DNA of 64,000 nt from RYN-230 sp963814645. Lineage in GTDB: Bacteria; Actinomycetota; Actinomycetes; Streptosporangiales; Streptosporangiaceae. The translations under genes and the position numbers were made by a program. Numbering within the stretch: position 1 is the stretch's first letter; every line of letters begins with the position of its first letter. Positions 8,500 through 16,179 of this stretch are shown in pieces. The DNA is taken from positions 434,001-498,000 of the forward strand of contig CAWFDX010000001.1 of NCBI GenBank assembly GCA_963814645.1, read 5' to 3'. The notes below the pieces were generated by a model. That model was not told the DNA's origin. It was given only the letters and a program-made list of their open reading frames with translations, and did no database searches.

Positions 8500-9045
8500 T
8501 CAGTTAGGTGGCAGGCCTCGCGGAGCACCCATGGGACCGCACGGGTGAAACCCAGTTTCGGATGCCCGAGGCGCCCAGTAGTCCTTGATCTTGGCCGGTC
8601 CCTCAGAGCCGTACGCGACCCAGTCACCCGTATCCCAGACCACCACGCCTGGCGCGTCCAGTGCGTGCCGGACGCCTTGCTGGTCCATGACCCAAACCGA
8701 GCCGTCTTCTACCAACATGACGATGGGCCCAGCAGCGCGGAATCCTTCGACCCACCAGCTACCGTCGCCGTGATGTCCCGAGCTGCCCCGGCTGTTGGCC
8801 TCGAACCTCAACATGCCCTCCATCGTCACATGGATTGCTGGCTGGTTACCTGCATCCAGCTCGCGGTCATGCTGGCCGTCGGAGCGGCCGTCCCGCTTGT
8901 CAGGCTTGGTGGTGACCCACTGCTTAGGAGGACACTTCACCTCCAGGTGTGGCCTGCGATTGGCCAGGTCACAAGCAACCTCGACACATCGTGGCTGACC
9001 GTGACTGAGCACCAGTCGCCGTACCGCGTGGCACGTATGTGGCAC
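8500..9045 (-). CDS. Hypothetical protein
   Basis: The minus-strand frame ends at 8500. The C-terminal 100 residues look protein-like (GSWWVEGFRAAGPIVMLVED, VWVMDQQGVRHALDAPG, VVVWDTGDWVAYGS). The first 70 residues are low in quality, so translation may begin at an internal start near 8820 (EGMLRFEANSRG). I do not recognise the family. It lies in the remnant island between the two tRNA-derived repeats and may be cargo. A plus-strand frame over the same DNA is less convincing. Confidence 0.4.
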   Translation of the reverse strand: MPHTCHAVRRLVLSHGQPRCVEVACDLANRRPHLEVKCPPKQWVTTKPDKRDGRSDGQHDRELDAGNQPAIHVTMEGMLRFEANSRGSSGHHGDGSWWVEGFRAAGPIVMLVEDGSVWVMDQQGVRHALDAPGVVVWDTGDWVAYGSEGPAKIKDYWAPRASETGFHPCGPMGAPRGLPPN

Positions 9046-9300
9046 GCCACATGGCCCAGGGCCATCCGCACGCCAGCGGTTGAGTTGGCCTGTAGGCCGG
9101 GTCTAGATCTTGGGTCCGTCCGACCTGGGACGATGCACTGCAAACGGCAGCGACCTGCGATTACGCTCTCAGCGGTTCTCGTCGCCTCGCGGTAAGTGAC
9201 GACACGATGTGCCCGGAATGTGCCCGGTCTCGCCCAGGGCCCGACACCAGGCCAGAAACCTGGTCAGACGCCATGGCCGCCACCAAGGTGCCCGCCACTC

Positions 9301-10038
9301 TCATGCCCGCGACCAAGGTGCCCGCCGCCGTAGTCTGTATGCCCGCTGTGGTGAGAGCAGGCCCAGATAGCCGACCACGGCGGCGCAGAACACCAGGGTC
9401 CCGCCCACCACACCTGGCCGGACGTCAGTGGTTAGTGGCACGCAGAACAGGACGAGCAGCGGCAGCCCGGCGATCGCGGGCCGGTGCAGGCGCACCGCGA
9501 GGACATCGGTGAGCGCGGCGACCAGGCCAATCCCCGCCGCGGTCAGCAGTACGATCCCGGGCCGGTCCGGCATCGGCGGCGCGTACTTCGACGTTTCGGT
9601 CGTTGCCTGCGCCACCAGCAGCCGCAGATGGTGCACGGACTGTCCGGTAGGCACCAGGCCGCCCCAGGACTCGCGGCTGGCGAACACGGCGTTGAGGTAC
9701 AGGAACTCACCGGCGATCATGGCGGCGAAGCAGAGGATCGCGGGAATCGCGCGCCGCCGGGTCGCCGCGCCGATGGCGGCGACCACGATGACTGCCCCCG
9801 CGCCGACCCAGAACCACATGCCGCCGGCCAACAGTGGGTACAGGGCGATCGATGTCAGCACCGTCGCGGTGGCTGCCGCAACCGTCAACCGCATGTTCAT
9901 GGGGTGGCCGTCGCCTGGCTGCCCTAGGTTGCTGTCGGGTCTTTGGGGGAACCAGCCCGCACGCCCTCGTCCGCGTACGAGCACCCAGTTTAGAAGGGCG
10001 ATCACCGCCACGATCGCCAGAAGAATGACGAGGAACAT
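9301..10038 (-). pseudogene. TgpA-like transglutaminase, N-terminal membrane part only
   Basis: ATG at 10038 has a strong upstream GGGAGG. About 245 residues follow with several membrane helices and the TgpA N-terminal pattern (AGEFLYLNAVFASRESWGG, QSVHHLRLLVAQAT, LLTAAGIGLVAALTDVLAV). In actinomycetes this domain is followed by a transglutaminase-like catalytic domain, giving proteins of about 750-800 residues, usually beside MoxR and DUF58 genes. Here it stops after YLGLLSPQRAY and no catalytic domain or partner follows. It is a broken gene, probably cut during rearrangement of the island. A second in-frame start (MNMRLTVAAA, 9900) corresponds to the usual family start. Confidence 0.65.
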
Positions 10039-10425
10039 GGCCGCCTCCCTCGACGTGGTACCAGCGTAAGGCCGTGGCGGCCAGGCGAATAGGGCAGGTG
10101 TCGGCAACGCACATCGGGCCGCCGCCCTCACGTGCCAGCCCAAGACCCTTGAAGCCCGGCTATCGCGGTCCACTGCTGCAGGCGGACTGCATGACGCTCC
10201 CCGTCAACCGCTGCTTTACGCGCGGAGCCGGTGCCGGTCGGCGCGTAACGGCGGGCCACCACCGGCCCATGGGAAGCGGGGACAGCCGCCAGGCGTTGAC
10301 AGTCCCCCGTCATTTCCCGGTGAGGCCGTCGCCCTGGCGGTCATCGTCTCGCTGTTCTCTCGCGCCTGAACCTCCGCGTTAGCAAGAAGGCCCCTTCCTT
10401 GATCGGGAGGGGCCTTTGACCTGGG
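10039..10425. other. 387-bp stretch without a supported gene
   Basis: I see no gene here. The right end (10387-10416) holds the terminator hairpin of the tRNA-Arg gene. Confidence 0.5.
10387..10416 (-). terminator. Terminator of tRNA-Arg
   Basis: Read on the minus strand, a hairpin with arms AAGGCCCCT and AAGGGGCCTT follows directly after the tRNA 3' end. It is the expected position for a tRNA terminator, although the T-run is weak. Confidence 0.6.
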
Positions 10426-10467
10426 CGCGCTCGGAGGGACTCGAACCCCCAACCTTCTGATCCGTAG
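10424..10467 (-). repeat. 44-bp att repeat inside the intact tRNA-Arg
   Basis: It is identical to 8083-8126. It starts in the anticodon loop and runs to the tRNA 3' end, the usual crossover segment for tRNA-targeting integrases. Confidence 0.85.
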
Positions 10468-10498
10468 TCAGATGCTCTATCCGTTGAGCTACGAGCGC
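10426..10498 (-). tRNA. tRNA-Arg (anticodon ACG)
   Basis: The minus strand folds into a full cloverleaf of 73 nt. The acceptor stem is GCGCTCG/CGAGCGC, the anticodon arm CTGA-CTACGGA-TCAG gives anticodon ACG, and the T arm contains GGTTCGAGTCC. CCA is not encoded, so the CCA-adding enzyme at 30383-31891 would add it. Its 3' half is the attachment site for the integrated element on its left. Confidence 0.95.
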
Positions 10499-10545
10499 TG
10501 GATGCCCGGCTAGTTTACGGCACATCGCGACGACCGCGCGCCGAG

Positions 10546-11478
10546 CTACTCGCTGCCCGCCGCCGCGACCTCCATTTCCTGCCGCCACGGCGGCTCGGCG
10601 CCGGCCCGGGTGCAGGTCAGGGCCGCGACCTGGGCGCCTGACGCGGCGGCCGCGGCCAGCAGCGTGCGATCGGCCAACTGGTCCCGGGTCAGCTCGCGCT
10701 CGGCCCACCAGGCCAGGAACCCGCCGCCGAAGGCGTCGCCGGCGCCGACCGTGTCCACCACCTCGGCGGGCGGCACCGGCACGCTGAACTGCTGGCCATC
10801 CGGGGCGAATACCTGAACCGGCGCCGGGCCGTCGGTGACCAGCACGCAGCGCGCCCCCCGGTCGAGCAGCGTCCGCGCGGCAGCCGGCACATCGCGGCCG
10901 GGGACCAGGAAGCCCAGGTCTTCACTGCTCGTCTTCAGGATGTCGGTTCGCGGCAGCAGCCGGCGTATCCGGTCCAGATGCGCGGCGGCATCGGGGATGG
11001 CCGCCTCCCGCCAGTTGGGGTCGAGCATCAGCAGCACCCCTGACGGCAGCTCCCGGGCCAGGTCCTCCACCACGCCAGCCATCGGCTCCACGACGAGCCC
11101 AAGCGTCCCCACGTGCAAGGCGAACACATCTTTACGCAACGCCAGTGCCGCCGACTGCCGGTCCAGCTGGAACGCGGCCGTCCCGGTCAGGTGAAACCAG
11201 TAGCGCGCCACCCCGGCGTCGTCGAGGGACACGATGGCCAGCGCGGAGGGCTCGGCGACCTGCTCGGGCAACTCCAGTTCGACCTGATCGGCCGCCAGCT
11301 TCCCGGCCAGCAGCGCGCCGAACGGGTCGGCCGAGAACCGGCCCAGGAACCGGGCCGGCTGGCCCAGCCGCGCGATCGTGCGGGCGGTGTTGAACGGCCC
11401 GCCGCCCGCCGCCGCGTGCACCGTGCCGTCCGGCCCGACGATCAGGTCCATCAGGCTCTCCCCGGCCACCAGGATCAT
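10546..11478 (-). CDS. PfkB family sugar kinase (fructokinase-like)
   Basis: The roughly 310-residue protein has a ribokinase/PfkB fold. An N-terminal GGGPFNTARTIARLG sugar-binding motif follows AGESLMDLIVG, and the C-terminal signature DTVGAGDAFGGGFLAW carries the catalytic base Asp. It would phosphorylate a sugar, probably fructose or a related hexose, with ATP in the cytoplasm; the substrate is not readable from sequence. The start at 11478 (MILVAGES) lies 8 bp past the stop of the MBL-fold gene; a start at 11493 would overlap it by 8 bp. The two genes are probably co-transcribed. Confidence 0.85.
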   Translation of the reverse strand: MILVAGESLMDLIVGPDGTVHAAAGGGPFNTARTIARLGQPARFLGRFSADPFGALLAGKLAADQVELELPEQVAEPSALAIVSLDDAGVARYWFHLTGTAAFQLDRQSAALALRKDVFALHVGTLGLVVEPMAGVVEDLARELPSGVLLMLDPNWREAAIPDAAAHLDRIRRLLPRTDILKTSSEDLGFLVPGRDVPAAARTLLDRGARCVLVTDGPAPVQVFAPDGQQFSVPVPPAEVVDTVGAGDAFGGGFLAWWAERELTRDQLADRTLLAAAAASGAQVAALTCTRAGAEPPWRQEMEVAAAGSE

Positions 11479-11485
11479 CGCCCGG

Positions 11486-12343
11486 TCACCCACGTGGGTA
11501 GATGATCATTTGCGGCAGGACGTAGCGCCCCGGCTGGTGATCGTGGGCTTCCAGCGTCCGCTGGATCTCCTGCAGGTGCTCCGTGGTCAGTTCGAGGGGT
11601 GGTTCGTCCGGCTGGTACGTCCAGCCGACCGGGTAGTCCACGCCCGGTTTTGTTGACATCTCGATATGGCAGCCAAGCAGGTAACTCACCGGGCGCTGCT
11701 GGCACCACGCGGCCAGCCGGTCAATCGACCGGACGAAGGCGGGCCAGTCGAAGACGTACAGCCGGCCCGGCAAGATGGTGTCGCCGGTGAACAGGATCCC
11801 GGTGTGCCGGTCATAGTAGGTGACCGCCGCCTCGTGATGCCCGGGCGTGGCCAGGCAGTCGAGCACCCGGCCACCCAGGTCGAGTTCGGCCACCGACTCC
11901 GGCTGGCGGTCGAAACCGAAGAACGGCCACGCCGCGTCGCGCTTCGCACCGATCACCTCAGTGCGCGGCCGACCGCGGAACTGCCCGTCGGCTTGGGTGT
12001 GGTCGCCGTGCGAGTGGGTGTGCAGCACCACCAGCCCGTAGTCATCTGGATGCGGATGGGCGGCCAGCCAGTTCTCGATGATCCCGTCCACCGTGCGGCG
12101 CAGCGGGAAGAACTCCGGGTTAGCGGTGGCACCGGTGTCGAACAGCACGGCCCTGGACGCGCCGAACAGCAGGAACATGAACGGCGCCTCGTAGTGCACC
12201 GCCTTGTTCTGCCGCAGGATGTAGGTGTGCTCGTCGCACGCGTGCACCTGGATGTCCGGATCGGTGTTGTACTTGGCCGCTTCCGACCCATGGATCCACG
12301 CCACATCCAGGTCCAGCACCGCGCCACCGTCGGGGAAGTCCAT
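11486..12343 (-). CDS. MBL-fold metallo-hydrolase
   Basis: This 285-residue protein has the metallo-beta-lactamase fold signature HTHSHGDH (H-x-H-x-D-H), then TPGHHEAAVTYY, LFTGDTILPGRLYVFDW and a late GCHIEMS histidine, enough ligands for a two-metal site. Such proteins hydrolyse esters, thioesters or lactones. The substrate is unknown; adjacency to the sugar kinase downstream suggests a small metabolic pair. It has no signal peptide, so it acts in the cytoplasm. Confidence 0.8.
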   Translation of the reverse strand: MDFPDGGAVLDLDVAWIHGSEAAKYNTDPDIQVHACDEHTYILRQNKAVHYEAPFMFLLFGASRAVLFDTGATANPEFFPLRRTVDGIIENWLAAHPHPDDYGLVVLHTHSHGDHTQADGQFRGRPRTEVIGAKRDAAWPFFGFDRQPESVAELDLGGRVLDCLATPGHHEAAVTYYDRHTGILFTGDTILPGRLYVFDWPAFVRSIDRLAAWCQQRPVSYLLGCHIEMSTKPGVDYPVGWTYQPDEPPLELTTEHLQEIQRTLEAHDHQPGRYVLPQMIIYPRG

Positions 12344-12492
12344 CGCAGCAACACTGCCACGGCCGCCGGGCCTCTGGCCAGAGACGGCTAGGTGGATCGC
12401 ATCGTGGGCCTCGACGGTGTCCGAGCGGAGATCGTGTTTGTGCAGACCCCGGAGGGCATGCAGTGCCGTAAGTCATGCGGCCCGACGGGCGC

Positions 12493-13212
12493 TCATGTCC
12501 CGTTGCCTAGGCCCGTGCCCGAATCCTGAGTGGACTGGGACACCAGGCCGGCTTCGTAGGCGGCGATGACGAGCTGGACGCGGTCGCGAGCGCCTAGCTT
12601 GGCGAGCAGGCGAGCCACGTGGGCCTTAGCGGTAGCGGCGGTGATCGACAAGGAGTCAGCGATCTCCTTGTTCGACATGCCGCGTCCGACGAGCGTCAGC
12701 ACTTCGTGTTCGCGCACGGTGACGCCCTCGAGTTGGCGCTGAGCCGGGGCGCGCGCTTGCGGGGCGGGCGGTTGCGCAGCGGGAGATGGCATGCTGGCGA
12801 AACGGGCGATGAGGCGTCGGGTGACACCCGGTGCAATCAGCGCGTCGCCTGCAGCGGCGACGCGGATGGCGGCCAGGATGTCGTCCACTGCCATGTCTTT
12901 GACCAGGAACCCGCTGGCGCCGGCCCGCAGCGCGCCATAGACGTGGTCGTCGGTGTCGAACGTGGTCAGGATGACTACCCGCGGCGGCTGGCCGCCCGCA
13001 TTGATCAGCCGGGTCGCCTCGATTCCGTCCATGCCGGGCATGCGGATGTCCATCAACACCACGTCGGGCCGGGTGTCCCTGGCGAGCTGAACCGCCTGCG
13101 CGCCGGTGGCGGCTTCCCCGGTCACCTCGATGTCATCGGTGTCAGCGATGAGCACCCGCAGGCCGGCGCGCACCAGCGGCTGGTCGTCGGCGAGCACGAC
13201 TCGGATCATCAT
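12493..13212 (-). CDS. LuxR/NarL-type response regulator
   Basis: This is a 239-residue two-component regulator. The receiver domain (residues 1-120) has the acidic pocket DD at 9-10, phospho-acceptor Asp55 in VVLMDIRMPG, and the conserved Thr/Lys positions (ILTTFDTDD, FLVKDMA). A linker rich in Pro, Gln and Ala follows. The C-terminal LuxR helix-turn-helix is at about 165-230 (TVREHEVLTLVGRGMSNKEI). Its start overlaps the stop of the histidine kinase gene by 4 bp (ATGA), so the pair is translationally coupled. Target genes are unknown; the S53 peptidase gene diverges from the other side of the kinase. Confidence 0.92.
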   Translation of the reverse strand: MMIRVVLADDQPLVRAGLRVLIADTDDIEVTGEAATGAQAVQLARDTRPDVVLMDIRMPGMDGIEATRLINAGGQPPRVVILTTFDTDDHVYGALRAGASGFLVKDMAVDDILAAIRVAAAGDALIAPGVTRRLIARFASMPSPAAQPPAPQARAPAQRQLEGVTVREHEVLTLVGRGMSNKEIADSLSITAATAKAHVARLLAKLGARDRVQLVIAAYEAGLVSQSTQDSGTGLGNGT

Positions 13213-14498
13213 CCCGGCGCCGCTGGCACGGGCAGCTCGTCCGCAGCGGCTGATGGCAACGCAGCCGCCGCGGGCACTGGCAGACGGGCCGTCACGCGGA
13301 AGCCTCCTTCCGGTCGGGGCCCGGCGCTGAGCTCACCGTGCAGCAGGGCTGCGCGTTCGCGCATCCCTGCGATGCCGTATCCGGTGTCCGCGACGGTTGT
13401 ACCGCGGCCGTCGTCGGTCACCTCGACCGATAGTTCGTTGTCCAGGTGATCGATGGACACCTGGCAGTGTCCGGTACCGGCGTGCCGGACCACGTTGGCG
13501 ACGGCCTCCTGGATGATGCGGAACGCGGAGGCGTCTACCTCCGCGGGCAGCGGACGCGGCTGACCGTGCCAGCGCACATCGACGCGGACGCCGGCGTCCC
13601 GCGTCTTGGCCACCAGCCGGGCCAGGTCGGCCAGGCCAGGTGTCTCCAGCGGGTCCGTGTCCGTCTCGGTAGATGGTCCGGCCCGGCGCAGTGCGCCGAC
13701 TGTGCGGCGCAGCCCGGCTAGCGTTTCCCGGCTGGTGGCCTCGATGGCGGCCAGGGCGTCGCGCGCCTCGGCGGGCTGGGTGTCGATTATCCGGCGGCCC
13801 ATCCCGGCCTGGATCGCGATAATGCCGACGCTGTGCGCCACCATGTCGTGCAGGTCACGGGCGATGCGAAGCCGTTCGGCGGTGGCCGCTTGGGCGTCGG
13901 CCTGGGCATGCAGCGCCTGGGAATGGACGTGGGCCTGGCGGATGGAGTTGCCGATCAGCCAGGCCGTGATCGTGATGAGCGCGAAGGAAAGCTCCGGCGA
14001 GGATCCCGGGAATGACGCCGGCCCTCGTCGCGTCATCTCGACGAAGGAGCCTCCGCTCACTGCAGCCCAGCCGCCGACCTGCACTCCGAGCGCGGCTGCG
14101 GCCGCGGGAATGGAGAACTGGCGCGGGCGGGTGGCGGCGATGAAGGACACCGCGGCACCGGCTAGCAGAAACAGAACCGGCACGAGCAGCAGCACCTCTG
14201 GATCCAGCACAACGGTCTGGGATCCGGCGGACCAGGAATGTGGCGTTACCGCGGCAGTGAGCGAACCGGCGAGCAGCAGAGCCAGCGCGGTGAGCGGCCT
14301 GCGGCGCAGCAAAACGATGGCGAGTACCGCGAGGCCAACCAGCACTACGACGCCAGCCAGCACCAAGCTGGGCCACCAGGTTGACGCCCACGCCGCCCCG
14401 GTACCGCCGGGCACCGAAATGACGCGCGGACGGATGCGGGCCAGCGCCGCGCTCGGCGGAATAGGTGTGACCAGCAGGGATGACAACGTGGCGCGCAT
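13209..14498 (-). CDS. Sensor histidine kinase (HisKA_3 type)
   Basis: The start at 14498 (MRATLSSLLVT) precedes several hydrophobic helices forming a membrane sensor domain. This is followed by the HisKA_3 dimerisation box ARDLHDMVAHSVGIIAIQ with the phospho-accepting His, and a HATPase domain (FRIIQEAVANVVRHA N-box, DDGRGT and GYGIAGMRERAALLHGEL). It autophosphorylates and passes phosphate to the response regulator encoded directly downstream with a 4-bp overlap. The longer frame to 14621 lacks membrane or domain features upstream of 14498. The signal is unknown. Confidence 0.88.
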   Translation of the reverse strand: MRATLSSLLVTPIPPSAALARIRPRVISVPGGTGAAWASTWWPSLVLAGVVVLVGLAVLAIVLLRRRPLTALALLLAGSLTAAVTPHSWSAGSQTVVLDPEVLLLVPVLFLLAGAAVSFIAATRPRQFSIPAAAAALGVQVGGWAAVSGGSFVEMTRRGPASFPGSSPELSFALITITAWLIGNSIRQAHVHSQALHAQADAQAATAERLRIARDLHDMVAHSVGIIAIQAGMGRRIIDTQPAEARDALAAIEATSRETLAGLRRTVGALRRAGPSTETDTDPLETPGLADLARLVAKTRDAGVRVDVRWHGQPRPLPAEVDASAFRIIQEAVANVVRHAGTGHCQVSIDHLDNELSVEVTDDGRGTTVADTGYGIAGMRERAALLHGELSAGPRPEGGFRVTARLPVPAAAALPSAAADELPVPAAPG

Positions 14499-14731
14499 GT
14501 GCCGATCGTAACCACGGGCTGGTGGCGCAGACAGTGGCCTGCAGGCGTACGCCCACGGGCTATCGGTGGCTGGCGTGATTGTGGCCTGTAGCCCGATGTG
14601 CCGCGGCCAGGTCTTCGGCACCGTTGCCTCGTGGGCGCCATGGTGCAGGTAAGTGGGTAATCAGCGTGACCACCCCGCCAGCGAGTGCGGGCGTTGAACT
14701 GCTGGACCTGAGGAGACCTGGAGCAGACAAG

Positions 14732-16096
14732 ATGCATGACAGCATCCGTCCGACGCAACTGACCCGCTCACAGCGAGCGCGCCTGCTCGCCGCCGCACTA
14801 CTCCTGGGTGTGAGCGGGGTCTTGGTGGCAGGATGCGCGGGAAGCTCGAGCAGCCCGGCTGCGGGAATCAGCCCGAACGCGACCGACTGCCTGCTCGGTA
14901 AGCGCTGCTATGCCCCGCACCAGTACCGGGTCGCGTATGGCATCCAACCCTTGCTGGACAAGGGAATCGACGGCCGCGGCGAAACGGTGACGGTCGTTGA
15001 CCCCTACCCATCCCCGAATCCACCGCCTAAGCGGGGGGTCAATTCGGCGCCAGCTGTCACCGATATCCGCCAGGACCTAGAGGCATTCGACAGCGAGTTC
15101 CGGCTGCCCGCCGCTCGGATCCAGGTCGTAACCAGCCTCGCCGGCTCGGCCTCGCCCTGGCTGGCGGATGGAGAGGAGGTCTTGGACACCGAGGTCGTGC
15201 ACACGGTCGCCCCCGGCGCCACCCTCCGGGTGGTCCTGCTGCCTTCCGACGTCCTGAAAAGTGCCGCGATCGCGACCGCGGACCTGCTGGCCGCGTTGCG
15301 GCTCGCGACCTCCGACACCGACGTGGTGTCGGTCAGCGGGAGCCTAGGGGAACACTACTTCACCAGGGCTCAGGTGGCCGACATGCACTCTATCCTGCTG
15401 GGAGCGGCCGCTCATCACGTCACGGTGGACGCCAGCTCCGGCGACAGCGGGGCGTCCAGCGATCCTTGGTGGGGCATGCCGGTCAAGGAGGTTAGCCTTC
15501 CGGCTTCCGATCCGCTCGTGCTAGGCGTCGGCGGCACCAGTCTCATCGCGAACCGCTTGACCGGCGCCTACATCAGCGAGACCGCCTGGAACAGCGTACG
15601 TGCAGCAGCATCGGGGGGCGGCTTCAGCCACCTGTACTCCCGTCCCGACTATCAGAATGGCGTCCCTGGGGTCTCAAAGATGAGAGGCGTGCCCGACGTG
15701 GCCGGTGCCGCGATGTGGAGTATCCCGGTCGTCTTCACCCGCGGCGGCAAGAAATACATCCTCGGGATTGGCGGCACCAGCGCCTCCGCGCCGCTATGGG
15801 GAGGCCTCGTAGCGCTGGCCGACCAGTACGCGCATCACCATCTCGGCTTCGTCAACCCCGCCATCTACCGCATCGCCCACAGCTCCAGCTACCACAAGGC
15901 GTTCCACGACATCACTACCGGCAACAACACTGTGACCGTAAACTCCGCCACCTTCACCGGATACCAGGGCGCTCCTGCCACCATTGCTGGTTACCAGGCC
16001 ACTCCCGGATGGGACCCGGTAACGGGCTGGGGAAGCCCCGACGCGCAGGTGCTTATCCCCCTGCTGGCCCGCATGACTGGCCACGGGAAGACTTAG
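14732..16096 (+). CDS. Secreted S53 (sedolisin) peptidase, putative lipoprotein
   Basis: Starting at ATG 14732, a signal peptide ends in the lipobox LVAGC (Cys35), so the enzyme is probably anchored to the outside of the membrane. The S53 catalytic residues are visible: Glu148 and Asp152 in DGEEVLDTE, the oxyanion Asp in DASSGDSGAS, and the catalytic Ser in GIGGTSASAPLWGG. The late DPVTGWGSPD is the calcium-site region. Sedolisins are acid-acting serine-carboxyl proteases. There is little room for a pro-domain: only about 100 residues precede the catalytic Glu, so it may be made without the usual large propeptide. It is transcribed divergently from the two-component system. Confidence 0.85.
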   Translation: MHDSIRPTQLTRSQRARLLAAALLLGVSGVLVAGCAGSSSSPAAGISPNATDCLLGKRCYAPHQYRVAYGIQPLLDKGIDGRGETVTVVDPYPSPNPPPKRGVNSAPAVTDIRQDLEAFDSEFRLPAARIQVVTSLAGSASPWLADGEEVLDTEVVHTVAPGATLRVVLLPSDVLKSAAIATADLLAALRLATSDTDVVSVSGSLGEHYFTRAQVADMHSILLGAAAHHVTVDASSGDSGASSDPWWGMPVKEVSLPASDPLVLGVGGTSLIANRLTGAYISETAWNSVRAAASGGGFSHLYSRPDYQNGVPGVSKMRGVPDVAGAAMWSIPVVFTRGGKKYILGIGGTSASAPLWGGLVALADQYAHHHLGFVNPAIYRIAHSSSYHKAFHDITTGNNTVTVNSATFTGYQGAPATIAGYQATPGWDPVTGWGSPDAQVLIPLLARMTGHGKT

Positions 16097-16179
16097 CAGG
16101 ATCCTGCCGCCCGCCTTCACGACCTCCGGCTCAGCCTTCGTCGTGCGTCGACCCGACGGCTGCCATCCTAATATTGGGT

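Larger units (their letters stand above)
8083..10467. mobile_element. Remnant island between two tRNA-Arg attachment repeats
   Basis: The interval between the 44-bp direct repeats is about 2.3 kb. It holds one uncertain gene (8500-9045) and a truncated TgpA-like gene, but no integrase. The integrase remnant lies just outside it, left of the left repeat, and points toward that repeat. This suggests two successive insertions at one tRNA: an older or deleted element between the repeats, and another one left of 8083. Confidence 0.55.

Noticed and set aside
8545..9195. 217-codon plus-strand frame in the island
   Set aside because: Its composition is poor and it lacks a ribosome site; the minus-strand frame over the same DNA has a more protein-like C-terminus, though neither is certain.
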